Shown one piece after another: positions 7,848 to 17,321 of a stretch of 60,817 bases of DNA; the stretch's first letter is position 1, and every line of letters starts with the position of its first letter. The stretch is taken from assembly GCF_016905445.1 (NCBI RefSeq), contig NZ_JAFEXF010000019.1, positions 1-60,817 of the forward strand, read 5' to 3'. Position numbers and translations under genes: made by a program. Origin of the DNA: Streptomyces sp. G44 (lineage in GTDB: Bacteria; Actinomycetota; Actinomycetes; Streptomycetales; Streptomycetaceae). A model generated the notes under the pieces. It was given only the letters and a program-made list of their open reading frames with translations. It had not been told where the DNA came from and did no database searches.

Positions 7848-9218
7848 TCAGAGCGCCGGGTGCGCGTTCTTCAGGAGCTCCTGGAACTGGGCGGAGAACC
7901 AGTGGCCCGAGACCGGCGCGTCCGGCAGGGCGCCGGACCTGTTGTAGTTGTTGCGCGCGTTGCCCTCATAGCTCGGGTCGCACATCCGGTCGAAGCCCTT
8001 GCCCTCGTCGTTCGGGATCTCCTTGCTGGAGCCGTCGGACTCGCCCGGCGGCTTCATCCAGACGTAGGCGTCGATGCCGACTGCCGGTGCGGCCTTGGGG
8101 CGTTCGCCGAGGCCCGCGCCCGACTGGTTGCACCAGTTGCCGACGTGGATACGGCGGTCGTAGCGGCCGCCGTCGACGTAGGAGTCGACGTCCGTCGTCG
8201 GGCCGGGCCGGGTGGGCCGCGCCGTGCCGCCCCAGCCGTTGCGGGAGGTGTCGACGAGCATGCCGATGCCGGAGCGGAAGCCGGTGGCCACCAGTCTGTC
8301 GCGGAAGGCCTGGGCGAAGGAGAGCTCGTCGGTGTAGCGGTTCCAGTCGACCCACTTCGACTCGCGGACCGAACGGCCGCCGACGTTGTCGCCGATCCGG
8401 AAGTTGTCCTCCTTCAGGGCGCTGTAGTTGGCGGTGTTGGTGATGAAGCCGTGGACGTTGTCGACGGTGCTGCCCTCGGCGGTGGCGGCCTGGTGGAAGA
8501 CCTGCGCGGAGGCGGCGAAGTTGTCGTCCCAGCCGATCCAGCCGTGGTGGCCCGCGTCCACGTAGTTGTAGACGTTGGGCAGGGCGCCCAGCTGCTTGAG
8601 GGCGTAGCCGACGCCCTTCACGTAGTTGCCGTTGGCCTTCATCACGTCGCAAGCGGGCGTCGCGGTGGGCCGGCCGCCGGTGTTGGTGACGAGGTTGGGC
8701 AGCGAGTCGATCTCGACGGTCGTGACGACGCGCAGGTTCGCGTACTTCGCCTCGCCGAGGATCCCCGCGATCGGGTCGATGTACTCCCGCTTGTAGCGGT
8801 CGATCTCGGTGGGGCCGAGTTCGCCGTTGGAGGCGAGGGCCGCGCAGTCCCGGCCGGGCAGGTTGTAGATCACCAACTGGACGACGTCTGCCCGTTGTTG
8901 GAGGGCCGCGTCGAGGTGCCGGCGCAGGCCCATCTTGCCGTTGCCGCCCGTGATCGCGGCGATCCGGTCGAGCCAGACGCCGGTGGGCTGGTTCGACACG
9001 GCGGTGCCGCCCGGTTCGGCGGCGGCCTTCTGCGACCACTCGGGGTTCACGTAGACCTTGGCGCCCGCGTACGGGTTGTCGACGCGGGCGGCGGCTGCGG
9101 CCGTGGCGGGCTCGCCGGTGAGGGCGACGGCGGTGCCGCCGCTGACCGCGAGCACGGTGGACAGGGCGAGCAGGAGGGTGCGGGATCCGTGGTGGGTGCG
9201 CATACGTGTGCGGCTCAT
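7848..9218 (-). CDS. GH6 cellulase (endoglucanase or cellobiohydrolase), secreted
   Basis: 456-residue glycoside hydrolase family 6 enzyme acting on beta-1,4-glucan with inversion. The frame is open far upstream, but the ATG at 9218 gives a proper signal peptide (hydrophobic core LLLALSTVLAVSGG, then AATAAAAA-like region). Family marks include VYVNPEW, VIYNLPGRDCAALASNGE (the Asp is in the catalytic-acid position), DAGHHGWIGWDDN, CNQSGAGLGERP and the C-terminal YVWMKPPGESDGSS. The length leaves no room for a carbohydrate-binding module or linker. It is the second gene after GH5, with 17 nt between them, under the shared CebR-type box. Confidence 0.95.
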   Translation of the reverse strand: MSRTRMRTHHGSRTLLLALSTVLAVSGGTAVALTGEPATAAAAARVDNPYAGAKVYVNPEWSQKAAAEPGGTAVSNQPTGVWLDRIAAITGGNGKMGLRRHLDAALQQRADVVQLVIYNLPGRDCAALASNGELGPTEIDRYKREYIDPIAGILGEAKYANLRVVTTVEIDSLPNLVTNTGGRPTATPACDVMKANGNYVKGVGYALKQLGALPNVYNYVDAGHHGWIGWDDNFAASAQVFHQAATAEGSTVDNVHGFITNTANYSALKEDNFRIGDNVGGRSVRESKWVDWNRYTDELSFAQAFRDRLVATGFRSGIGMLVDTSRNGWGGTARPTRPGPTTDVDSYVDGGRYDRRIHVGNWCNQSGAGLGERPKAAPAVGIDAYVWMKPPGESDGSSKEIPNDEGKGFDRMCDPSYEGNARNNYNRSGALPDAPVSGHWFSAQFQELLKNAHPAL

Positions 9219-9235
9219 GTCGTCTCCGGTGCCTC

Positions 9236-10354
9236 TCAGGTGTCGAGGGCGCGCAGGTGGTCGCGCAGCCCGATGCCGAACGGGGTGGGTGTGCCGTCGT
9301 AGGAGCGGATCAGGGCCGGGCCCGAGGAGCAGTCCCAGGCGTTCCAGGTCCAACCGAGATAGGAGAGCGCGCGGTCGTCGAACCACGTCATGACGCGGTC
9401 GATGAAGCCGTGGGAGCAGGTGTTCTCGCCGATCTCGCCCGCGACGAGCGGGACGCGGGCGGCGACGGGGGCGAGGGTGCGGTCCCAGCAGTCCTCGTCG
9501 GCACAGGCGTTGAAGTTGTAGACGTGCCAGGCCGCGGCGAGATTGTCCGCCGGGTCGTGGGGCGCGTGCCGGAGCCAGCCGCTCAGGTCGTTGGCGTACG
9601 CGAGGCCGGCGGCCAGGACGAGATTGCGGGCGCCCGTGCCCCGCACGGCGTCCAGCAGGTCCTGCATCCCGGCGACCTCGTAGGCGATGCCGGGGCAGGT
9701 GCCGCCGTCGCGCCAGCAGGCCCAGGCCTGGGCGGTGGTGGGGGTCGCGCGGTCGGGGTAGGGCTCGTTGAAGAGGTCGAAGACGACCTCGGGGTCGTTC
9801 TTGTAGGCGTGCGCCACCGAGGTCCAGAACGCGGGGGCGTGCGCGGCGCCCGGCATCGGCTTCTGGCAGCTGGCGTGGAGGTCGTGGCAGCCGGCGGAGT
9901 TGCCGGTGTAGCGGCCGTGGGTCCAGTGGAGTTCGAGGACCGGGGTCATGCCGTGGGCCTGGACGCGCTGGACCAGGCCGTCGACGGCCGTGCGGTAGGC
10001 GGCGCCCCGGTAGCGGGGGTCGATGTTGGCGGTGCCGAGCCAGCACTCCTCGTTGAGGGGGATGCGTACGGTGTTGGCGTGCCAGTCCGCGATGGCCTTG
10101 ACGGAGGCGTCGTCGACGGGGCCGTCGAAGACGCCCCAGCCCTGGACGCAGGCGAACTCGCCCCCGGAGCGGTTGACGCCGAGGAGGCGCAGGGGGGTGC
10201 CGTCGGCGCCGACGAGGCGGTTGCCCTCGACGTGCGGGACGGGTGGCGGTCCGGCCGCGGCGGAGCGCGCGGCCGCGGGTTGGGTGAGACCGCCGGCGAC
10301 GAGAAGGACGGCCAGCACGGCGAAGGCGCGCAACAGCCGTTGGGGATGCCGCAT
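9236..10354 (-). CDS. GH5 cellulase, secreted
   Basis: 372-residue glycoside hydrolase family 5 endo-beta-1,4-glucanase-type enzyme. An N-terminal signal peptide (LLRAFAVLAVLLVAGGLTQPAAA) leads straight into the barrel. Motifs are NTVRIPLNEECW, VLELHWTHGRY, VVFDLFNEPYPD (acid/base Glu in NEP) and VPLVAGEIGENT (nucleophile Glu in GEIG). Several cysteines suggest disulfides outside the cell. No carbohydrate-binding module. It is the first gene of the GH5-GH6 pair and diverges from GH48 across a 208-nt region with the CebR-type box. A mannanase-like specificity within GH5 cannot be excluded by motif alone. Confidence 0.93.
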   Translation of the reverse strand: MRHPQRLLRAFAVLAVLLVAGGLTQPAAARSAAAGPPPVPHVEGNRLVGADGTPLRLLGVNRSGGEFACVQGWGVFDGPVDDASVKAIADWHANTVRIPLNEECWLGTANIDPRYRGAAYRTAVDGLVQRVQAHGMTPVLELHWTHGRYTGNSAGCHDLHASCQKPMPGAAHAPAFWTSVAHAYKNDPEVVFDLFNEPYPDRATPTTAQAWACWRDGGTCPGIAYEVAGMQDLLDAVRGTGARNLVLAAGLAYANDLSGWLRHAPHDPADNLAAAWHVYNFNACADEDCWDRTLAPVAARVPLVAGEIGENTCSHGFIDRVMTWFDDRALSYLGWTWNAWDCSSGPALIRSYDGTPTPFGIGLRDHLRALDT

Positions 10355-10523
10355 GGGCGACTCCTTGTCGGTCGGTGAACACGGACCTCTGACGTGCAGT
10401 CACCGCCGGGAGAAGAAAAGGTTGCCGGGTTTCCGGGAAACCCCGGCACGTTCGGCAGTCGAATGGATTCGACGGCTCAATGCAGGCGAGCACCCTTGAC
10501 AGCCTCAAGTGACACAAGGACTT

Positions 10524-10537
10524 TGGGAGCGCTCCCA
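10524..10537. promoter_or_regulatory. CebR-type operator in the divergent cellulase promoter region
   Basis: TGGGAGCGCTCCCA is a perfect 14-bp palindrome identical to the known CebR box of streptomycete cellulose/cello-oligosaccharide genes. It lies 26 nt before the GH48 start and 170 nt before the GH5 start. A TTGACA hexamer at 10496-10501 just upstream could be a -35 element for the rightward promoter. CebR itself is not encoded in the window. Confidence 0.88.
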
Positions 10538-10562
10538 CCCCCATCGGAAGAAGGACACCGGC

Positions 10563-12581
10563 ATGCGTTCTTTCCCCGACCGAGGAGAATCGAGACCGGA
10601 AATCAGCCGCCGCAGGGTTCTGGCCGTCGGTGCCGCCGCGGCCGCGATCCCCGCCGTGACCGGCCTCGCCCCGGCAGGTCGGACCGCCCGTCGACGGGCG
10701 GCGGCCACCCCCTACGAACAGCGTTTCCTTGACCTCTACGCGAAGATCACCAACCCCGCCAACGGCTATTTCTCGCCAGAGGGCATTCCGTACCACTCGG
10801 TCGAGACACTCATAGTCGAAGCCCCCGACCACGGGCACGAGACGACCTCGGAGGCATACAGCTATCTGATATGGCTCCAGGCCCTGTACGGCAAGGTCAC
10901 CGGCGACTGGAGCCGGTTCAACTCGGCATGGGAAACCATGGAGAAATTCATGATCCCCACCCGCGCCGAGCAGCCGACGAACAGTTTCTACAATGCGGCG
11001 AAACCGGCGACGTACGCGGCCGAACGCGACACCCCCGCGCAGTACCCGTCACCCCTGGACCCCGCGGTCGCCGCCGGCGCCGACCCCCTCGCGGCCGAGC
11101 TGCGGAGCGCGTACGGCACCGACGACATCTACGGCATGCACTGGCTCCAGGACGTCGACAACACCTACGGGCTGGGCGGTTCCGGCACCACGCCGACGTA
11201 CATCAACACCTTCCAGCGCGGCCCCCAGGAGTCGGTCTGGGAAACGGTCCCCCACCCGTGCCGCGACGACTTCGCGTACGGCGGCAGGAACGGCTACCTC
11301 GACCTGTTCACGGGTGACGCCTCCTACGCCAGGCAGTGGAAGTTCACCAACGCGCCCGACGCCGACGCGCGGGCCGTGCAGGCCGCGTACTGGGCGCACA
11401 AGTGGGCCACCGCACAGGGCAGGCAGGGGCAGGTCGCGGCGACCGTCGCGAAGGCCGCGAAGATGGGCGACTACCTGCGCTACGCGCTGTTCGACAAGTA
11501 CTTCAAGAAGGTGGGCGACTGCGCGTCGCCGTCCGGCTGCGCGCCCGGCAGCGGAAAGAACAGCGCACACTACCTGCTGTCCTGGTACTACGCGTGGGGT
11601 GGCGCCCTGGACACCTCGGCGGGCTGGGCGTGGCGCATCGGGTGCAGCCACAGCCACGGCGGCTACCAGAACCCCCTCGCCGCGCACGCCCTGTCCTCGT
11701 ACGCCCCCCTCGCCCCCAAATCGGCCACGGGCAGGGCCGACTGGGCGCAGAGTCTCAGGCGGCAGCTGGAGTTCTACCGCTGGCTCCAGTCCGCCGACGG
11801 CGCCATCGCGGGCGGCGCGACCAACAGCTGGCAGGGCCGCTACGCGACGCCACCGTCCGGCACGCCCACGTTCTACGGCATGTACTACGACGAGAAGCCC
11901 GTCTACCACGACCCGCCGTCCAACCAGTGGTTCGGCTTCCAGGCCTGGTCGATGGAGCGGGTCGCCGCGTACTACCAGCAGACGGGGGCCGCGGACGCCA
12001 AGGCCGTCCTCGACAACTGGGTCTCCTGGGCGCTTGCGCACACGACCCTCGGTGCCGACGGGTCGTACCTCTTCCCCTCCACGCTCAGCTGGTCCGGGCA
12101 GCCGGACACCTGGAACCCGTCGCGGCCGGGCGCCAACGCGGGTCTGCGCGTCTCGGTCGTGGACCGCACCGACGACGTGGGAGTGGCGGGCGCCTACGCC
12201 CGCACGCTGGTCTACTACGCCGCCCGTTCCGGCCACGCCCGGGCCGGGGCGACCGCGAAAGCGCTGCTCGACGGCGTGTGGACGCACCACCGGGACACCC
12301 GGGGCGTCGCGGTGCCGGAGAAGCGCGCCGACTACGGCCGCTTCGACGACGCGGTGTACGTGCCGGGCGGCTGGAGCGGGCGGATGCCGAACGGCGACCC
12401 GGTGAACTCCTCGTCGACCTTCACCTCCATCCGCTCCTTCTACAAGACGGACCCGGACTGGCCGAAGGTGCAGGCGTATCTGGCGGGCGGCTCCGCGCCC
12501 ACCTTCACGTACCACCGGTTCTGGGCCCAGGTGGACATCGCCCTCGCCCTCGGCGCCTACGCGGAACTCCTGGAGAGCTGA
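10563..12581 (+). CDS. GH48 reducing-end cellobiohydrolase, exported
   Basis: 672-residue glycoside hydrolase family 48 enzyme, the processive cellobiohydrolase of bacterial cellulase systems. The ATG at 10563 follows AGAAGGAC. The N-terminus has a twin-arginine-like signal ([15 protein letters not shown]). Family signatures include [40 protein letters not shown] (the Glu of TTSEA is the family's catalytic acid), [12 protein letters not shown] and the C-terminal [16 protein letters not shown] and [17 protein letters not shown]. Streptomycete GH48s often carry CBM2 and fibronectin domains; this one has only the catalytic domain. GH74 follows in the same direction. Confidence 0.96.
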   Translation: MRSFPDRGESRPEISRRRVLAVGAAAAAIPAVTGLAPAGRTARRRAAATPYEQRFLDLYAKITNPANGYFSPEGIPYHSVETLIVEAPDHGHETTSEAYSYLIWLQALYGKVTGDWSRFNSAWETMEKFMIPTRAEQPTNSFYNAAKPATYAAERDTPAQYPSPLDPAVAAGADPLAAELRSAYGTDDIYGMHWLQDVDNTYGLGGSGTTPTYINTFQRGPQESVWETVPHPCRDDFAYGGRNGYLDLFTGDASYARQWKFTNAPDADARAVQAAYWAHKWATAQGRQGQVAATVAKAAKMGDYLRYALFDKYFKKVGDCASPSGCAPGSGKNSAHYLLSWYYAWGGALDTSAGWAWRIGCSHSHGGYQNPLAAHALSSYAPLAPKSATGRADWAQSLRRQLEFYRWLQSADGAIAGGATNSWQGRYATPPSGTPTFYGMYYDEKPVYHDPPSNQWFGFQAWSMERVAAYYQQTGAADAKAVLDNWVSWALAHTTLGADGSYLFPSTLSWSGQPDTWNPSRPGANAGLRVSVVDRTDDVGVAGAYARTLVYYAARSGHARAGATAKALLDGVWTHHRDTRGVAVPEKRADYGRFDDAVYVPGGWSGRMPNGDPVNSSSTFTSIRSFYKTDPDWPKVQAYLAGGSAPTFTYHRFWAQVDIALALGAYAELLES

Positions 12582-12618
12582 GCGCCCACTCCCCCACCTG
12601 ATGTGCGAAGGGACCCCC

Positions 12619-14958
12619 ATGCCCCCTGCGCCCCGCGCGCACAGAGCGCGCGTGCTCCCCGCTCTGACCGGCCTGCTCGGCGGGCTGCTCCTCGGCGGTC
12701 CGGCGGCGACCGCCGACGGCCCCGTCCCCGCCGCGAAGGCGGCCAAGGCCTCCCCCGCCGCCTCGTACCACTGGAAGAACGTCCGCATCGACGGGGGCGG
12801 CTTCGTCCCCGGCATCGTCTTCAACCGCTTTGAGCGCGACCTCGCCTACGCCCGCACCGACATCGGCGGCGCCTACCGCTGGCAGGAGTCGTCGCGGTCC
12901 TGGAAGCCGCTGCTCGACTCGGTGGGCTGGGACGACTGGGGGCACACCGGCGTGGTGAGCCTCGCGTCCGACTCCGTCGACCCCGACCGGGTGTACGCGG
13001 CCGTCGGCACGTACACGAACGACTGGGACCCCGGCAACGGCGCCGTGCTGCGCTCCACCGACCGGGGCGAGACCTGGCGCAAGGCCGGCCTGCCGTTCAA
13101 ACTCGGCGGCAACATGCCGGGGCGCGGCATGGGCGAGCGCCTGGCCGTCGACCCGCACGACAACGACGTGCTCTACCTGGGGGCGCCGAGCGGCAAGGGG
13201 CTGTGGCGCTCCACGGACGCGGGCGCCACCTGGAAGCAGGTGACGAACTTCCCGAACCCCGGCGACTTCCGGCAGGACCCGGGTGACACGAGCGGCTACC
13301 ACTCCGACAACCAGGGCATCGTCTGGGTCACGTTCGACGAGTCGACGGGTTCGGGCGGCACGAACCCCCGAAAGACGCAGACCCTGTACGTGGGCGTCGC
13401 CGACAAGGCGAACTCCGTCTACACGTCGACGGACGGCGGCGGCAGTTGGTCACGGGTCGGCGGCCAGCCGACCGGGCTCCTCGCCCACAAGGGAGTCCTC
13501 GACGCGGAGAACGGCTACCTCTACCTCGCCTACAGCGACCGCGCGGGGCCCTACGACGGCGGCAAGGGCCAGGTCTGGCGGTACGCGACGCGGACCGGTG
13601 AGTGGAAGAACATCAGCCCTGTCGCGGAGGCCGACACCCAGTACGGCTTCAGCGGCCTGAGCGTCGACCGGCAGGATCCGGGCACGGTCATGGTCACCGG
13701 CTACAGCTCCTGGGGGCCCGACACGCAGATCTTCCGCACCACGGACAGCGGCGCCCACTGGACGTCCGCGTGGGGCTACGCCCCGTATCCGACGCGGGAG
13801 AACCGCTACACCATGGACGTCTCGTCCGTCCCCTGGCTCTCCTGGGGCGCGCGGCCCGCGCCGCCCGAGCAGTCACCGAAGCTCGGGTGGATGACGGAGT
13901 CCCTGGAGATCGACCCGTTCGACTCCGACCGCATGATGTACGGCACGGGCGCCACGGTCTACGGCACGCGGGACCTGACCGACTGGGACGATCCCGGCGG
14001 CAGGTTCACCGTCACGCCGATGGTGAGGGGCCTGGAGGAGACCGCCGTCAACGACCTCGCCGCGCCGCCGTCCGGGGCGCCGCTGCTGAGCGCGCTCGGC
14101 GACATCGGCGGCTTCCGGCACACGGACGTCACCCAGGTGCCGCCGCTGATGTACACCTCGCCGAACTTCACGTCCACGACGAGCCTCGACTACGCGGCGG
14201 CCGAGCCGGACACGGTGGTCCGCTCCGGCGACGCCGACGCGGCGCCCCGCGTGGCCTTCTCCACCGACAACGGCGCCCACTGGACCGGCGGCCAGGAACC
14301 GCCCGGCGTCACCGGCGGCGGCACGGTGGCCGCCGCGGCCGACGGGAGCCGCTTCGTGTGGAGCCCGGAGGGCGCGGGGGTGCACACCGCCGCCGGGCCG
14401 GGCGCGTCGTGGACGGCGGCCAGGGGCATCCCGCAGGGCGCGGTGGTGGAGGCGGACCGGGTGGACCCGACGAGGTTCTACGGCTTCAAGGCGGGCCGCT
14501 TCTACGTCAGTTCGGACGGCGGCACCACCTTCACCGCGACGGCGGCGGCCGGCCTGCCCGCCGAGGGGCCCGTCAAGTTCCAGGCGGTGCCGGGCAGGAA
14601 GGGGGACATCTGGCTCGCGGGCGGCAAGTCCGGCGGCACGTACGGCCTGTGGCACTCCACGGACGGCGGTACGACTTTCACGAGGGCTGCCGGTGTCCAG
14701 GAGGCCGACACCATCGGCTTCGGCAAGGCGGCACCCGGCGCCTCGTACCAGACGCTCTACACCAGCGCGAGGATCGGCGGGGTGCGCGGCATCTTCCGCT
14801 CCACGGACGCGGGAGCGAACTGGGTGCGGATCAACGACGCGCGCCACCAGTGGGGCTGGACGGGTGCCGCCATCACCGGTGATCCGAAGGTCTTCGGCCG
14901 GGTGTACGTGGCGACGAACGGGCGCGGCATCGTCCGTGGCGACCCGCCGGTCACGTAG
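12619..14958 (+). CDS. GH74 xyloglucanase, secreted
   Basis: 779-residue endo-xyloglucanase of glycoside hydrolase family 74. The ATG at 12619 is preferred over the in-frame ATG at 12601 because GAAGGGA precedes it. A short signal peptide precedes two beta-propeller halves rich in RSTD.G.TW BNR-like repeats. The paired catalytic Asp positions are visible in ARTDIGGAYRW near residue 80 and in EIDPFDSDRMMYGTG near 430. No carbohydrate-binding module is present. It begins 37 nt after GH48, so the two are likely co-transcribed from the CebR-box promoter. This links cellulose and xyloglucan degradation. Confidence 0.95.
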   Translation: MPPAPRAHRARVLPALTGLLGGLLLGGPAATADGPVPAAKAAKASPAASYHWKNVRIDGGGFVPGIVFNRFERDLAYARTDIGGAYRWQESSRSWKPLLDSVGWDDWGHTGVVSLASDSVDPDRVYAAVGTYTNDWDPGNGAVLRSTDRGETWRKAGLPFKLGGNMPGRGMGERLAVDPHDNDVLYLGAPSGKGLWRSTDAGATWKQVTNFPNPGDFRQDPGDTSGYHSDNQGIVWVTFDESTGSGGTNPRKTQTLYVGVADKANSVYTSTDGGGSWSRVGGQPTGLLAHKGVLDAENGYLYLAYSDRAGPYDGGKGQVWRYATRTGEWKNISPVAEADTQYGFSGLSVDRQDPGTVMVTGYSSWGPDTQIFRTTDSGAHWTSAWGYAPYPTRENRYTMDVSSVPWLSWGARPAPPEQSPKLGWMTESLEIDPFDSDRMMYGTGATVYGTRDLTDWDDPGGRFTVTPMVRGLEETAVNDLAAPPSGAPLLSALGDIGGFRHTDVTQVPPLMYTSPNFTSTTSLDYAAAEPDTVVRSGDADAAPRVAFSTDNGAHWTGGQEPPGVTGGGTVAAAADGSRFVWSPEGAGVHTAAGPGASWTAARGIPQGAVVEADRVDPTRFYGFKAGRFYVSSDGGTTFTATAAAGLPAEGPVKFQAVPGRKGDIWLAGGKSGGTYGLWHSTDGGTTFTRAAGVQEADTIGFGKAAPGASYQTLYTSARIGGVRGIFRSTDAGANWVRINDARHQWGWTGAAITGDPKVFGRVYVATNGRGIVRGDPPVT

Positions 14959-15040
14959 CCGGGGCGCAGACGGGGGTCATCCCCCTCCCGGAGCGGGTGG
15001 GTGGCGGGATCGCCGCGGGCGGGCGCGGACGGACAAGCTG

Positions 15041-15068
15041 GGGGCCCGGCCGAATCCCGCCGGGCCCC
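15041..15068 (+). terminator. Hairpin after the GH48-GH74 operon
   Basis: GGGGCCCGGC pairs perfectly with GCCGGGCCCC around an 8-nt loop. It sits 83 nt after the GH74 stop and 21 nt before the serine hydrolase start, so it could end the cellulase transcript or act in the leader of the next gene. Confidence 0.55.
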
Positions 15069-15089
15069 ACCGTCTGGCAGGAGTGGCAC

Positions 15090-16253
15090 ATGCGTGAGCA
15101 GGCACGGCAGAAGACCCGTCCGACCGGAAGGCGGGGCGCCCGGCACCGGGTCGCGGCCGCGGCCGCGGCGATCGTGTCGGCCTTCGGAGTCGTGGCGGCG
15201 GGGACGCCGCAGGTGCCCGCGGTGGCGGCTTCCCGGCCGGACGCCGTGCGGCAGGGCCTGGACACGCTGGTGCGCGTGGACGGCATGCCCGGCGCGCTGG
15301 TGAGCGTCACGGACCGCGAGGGGCGCGACCGCGCCTACACGGCCGGGGTCGGGGACCTCGCGACGGGCGCTCCCGTGCCCCGGGACGGGCAGGTGCGGAT
15401 CGGCAGCAACACCAAGACGTTCACCGCGGTGGTCATGCTGCAACTGGTCGCCGAGAAGAAGGTGTCTCTCGACGCCCCGGTCGACACGTATCTGCCGGAC
15501 GTGGTGCGCGGGGAGGGCATCGACGGCCGGCGGATCACCGTCCGCCATCTCCTCCAGCAGACCAGCGGGCTGCCCAACTACACCGAGTACGACATCCGAC
15601 CGCGGTACTACGCACCTCGTGAACTCCTCGACATCGCGCTGCGGCACAAGGGGCATTTCGCGCCGGGGAAGAAGTGGGAGTACAGCAACACGAACTACGT
15701 GCTGGCCGGCCTGATCATCGAGAAGGTCACCCGCCACACCGTCGCCCAGGAGATGCGGCGGCGCGTCATCGAACCCCTCGGACTGCGGCACACCTACTTC
15801 CCCGCGCCCCACGACGCGACGATCCGTGAACCGCACCCCCAGGGATACCACCGGGAAACGCCGGGCGCCCCGCCGGCCGACATCACGGAGACCGACCCGT
15901 CCTGGGCCTGGTCGGCAGGGCAGCTGATCTCCACCAACTCCGACCTCAACCGGTTCTTCACCGCGCTCCTCGCCGGCCGTCTCCTGCCCGCGCCCCAGCT
16001 CGCCCAGATGCGGACCACCGTCCGCGCCCCGTACTTCGGCGACGGGGCCCGCTACGGGCTGGGGATCGTCAGCAGGCCCCTGTCGTGCGGCGGGCGCTCC
16101 TGGGGCCACGGCGGCAGCTTCCCCGGATACGAGACCCGGGGCGGCGTCACCGACGACGGCCGCGCGGCGAACGTCGCGGTCACCATGCAGCCGACCGCCG
16201 AGGCGACCGGGAAGCGGCTGGAGAGCGTCGTGGACACGGCTCTGTGCCGCTGA
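15090..16253 (+). CDS. Secreted serine hydrolase, beta-lactamase/DD-carboxypeptidase family
   Basis: 387-residue penicillin-binding-protein-like serine hydrolase. The ATG at 15090 is preceded by GGAGTG. A signal peptide (VAAAAAAIVSAFGVVAAG) is followed by a class C beta-lactamase-type fold with the active-site SNTK (SxxK, near residue 102), the YSN triad residue in KKWEYSNTNYV, and HGGSFPGYETRGG in place of the KTG box. This is typical of streptomycete D-alanyl-D-alanine carboxypeptidase or esterase homologues outside the membrane. The actual substrate is unknown. Confidence 0.9.
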   Translation: MREQARQKTRPTGRRGARHRVAAAAAAIVSAFGVVAAGTPQVPAVAASRPDAVRQGLDTLVRVDGMPGALVSVTDREGRDRAYTAGVGDLATGAPVPRDGQVRIGSNTKTFTAVVMLQLVAEKKVSLDAPVDTYLPDVVRGEGIDGRRITVRHLLQQTSGLPNYTEYDIRPRYYAPRELLDIALRHKGHFAPGKKWEYSNTNYVLAGLIIEKVTRHTVAQEMRRRVIEPLGLRHTYFPAPHDATIREPHPQGYHRETPGAPPADITETDPSWAWSAGQLISTNSDLNRFFTALLAGRLLPAPQLAQMRTTVRAPYFGDGARYGLGIVSRPLSCGGRSWGHGGSFPGYETRGGVTDDGRAANVAVTMQPTAEATGKRLESVVDTALCR

Positions 16254-16280
16254 ACCGAGCCGTGCCCGGGGTGCCCGGGT

Positions 16281-16574
16281 TCAGCCTCCGCACCCGCACC
16301 CGCCACAGCCACCCCCGTCCCCGTCACCGCACGAGGACGAGCTTCCGTCGCACGACGAGTCCTTCTCCGGCGGCGCGCTCCGGCCGAGCGTCCCCCCGCC
16401 GCAGCCCGCCACCGCGCCGCCCGTGACCCAGCTCTCGCCCTCACCCCGCCGCGGTGCGCCCGGCGCGCCCTTGCCGGGCTCCCGCGCGGGCCTGTTCCTG
16501 GCCTTCTCGACGACGGCGATCACGGCCACCAGAAGCGCCGCCGCCACGAGCCCCACGACCCAGACTCCCCCCAT
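16281..16574 (-). CDS. Small membrane protein with Gly/Cys-rich tail
   Basis: 97-residue predicted protein. A single N-terminal membrane helix (VWVVGLVAAALLVAVIAVV) is followed by a charged linker and a C-terminal tail dominated by Cys, Gly, Ser and Asp (SSCDGSSSSCGDGD then GGGCGGCGCGG). The ATG at 16574 has GAGGT upstream. The frame is open further upstream, but that part belongs to the relic region. Cys/Gly-rich tails behind one helix recur in actinomycete hypothetical proteins, function unknown. Metal binding or disulfide-rich surface exposure are possible. It could also be chance, because GC-rich DNA favours such residues. Confidence 0.5.
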   Translation of the reverse strand: MGGVWVVGLVAAALLVAVIAVVEKARNRPAREPGKGAPGAPRRGEGESWVTGGAVAGCGGGTLGRSAPPEKDSSCDGSSSSCGDGDGGGCGGCGCGG

Positions 16575-16731
16575 GGACCTCACCGTCCTCCCGTTTCCCA
16601 CCTCTGGGGGTGGGCGCTCCCGCCCTTCTCGCGTGCGCGAGGGCATAGAGACGGTCCCAGGCCGCACACGAGTAAGTCCAGGCCTTGCCCGGACTCCGCG
16701 GCCCGCAGCGGGGGAGGTCGGCGGCCGGCGG

Positions 16732-16866
16732 TCACTGGTGCTCCTTCCTCCACTCCGCCTGTGCCTCGTCGAGCTGCTCGGCGAGCGAGTCCAGGAAGTC
16801 CTGCGCGGACATCTTGCCGAGGAGCACCTTCTGGAAGGCGGGCTCGTTCTCGGCCTTGGCTGGAAG
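16732..16866 (-). pseudogene. C-terminal fragment of a sugar solute-binding protein
   Basis: The last about 44 residues of an ABC substrate-binding protein (PAKAENEPAF, then LLGKMSAQDFLDSLAEQ ending in EWRKEHQ) survive without any N-terminus. The fragment joins directly, in another frame, to the truncated permease upstream, so a deletion removed the permease end and most of this gene. It cannot function. Confidence 0.75.
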
Positions 16867-17321
16867 ACGGTCTCGGCGATGACGGCACTGCCCGGCGAGT
16901 TGATCATCCGCAGCTCGGCGAAGATCTCGAAGAGCGGTACGAGCATCAGCGCGCCCGGGATGAACTGCGAGCAGAGCAGCGCCAGCATGAAGGCGCGCTT
17001 GATCCCGAAGTCGAAGCGGGCCAGGGCGTAGCCGCCCGCGAGGGCGACGAGGGTGGTCATCACCATGGAGACGACGCCGACGAGCAGGCTGTTCTGGAAG
17101 AAGGTCGCGAAGCTGCGCTCGGTCCACACCTTGTCGAAGTGCTCGAAGGTGACCGGCCACGGCACGAGCGAGGTGGAGCCGGTGGGGCGCAGGGCGAAGA
17201 GCAGGATCCAGTAGAAGGGGATGAGGGTGAACAGGAGGTACAGCCCGAGGGGCAGGTAGATCTGGCGGCGGGGCGTGCGTGCGACGGTGGTGGCCCCGGT
17301 CCGGCCCGTGGTGGCGGTCAT
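16862..17321 (-). pseudogene. Truncated sugar ABC permease (MalG type), N-terminal part
   Basis: The reading frame from ATG 17321 gives a normal permease N-terminus (RRQIYLPLGLYLLFTLIPFY, then ALRPTGS, FFQNSLLVGV and GGYALARFDF). It stops matching around VIAETVFQ, before the EAA loop. Beyond that the DNA encodes a solute-binding protein tail in a different frame. The start overlaps the stop of the preceding permease fragment by ATGA, showing the original operon coupling. About 150 of some 280 residues remain. Confidence 0.82.

Noticed and set aside
7848..10838. A 996-codon minus-strand open frame joining GH6 to upstream sequence
   Set aside because: Only the part from ATG 9218 reads as GH6. 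The rest lies out of frame within the GH5 gene, whose own frame shows GH5 motifs.
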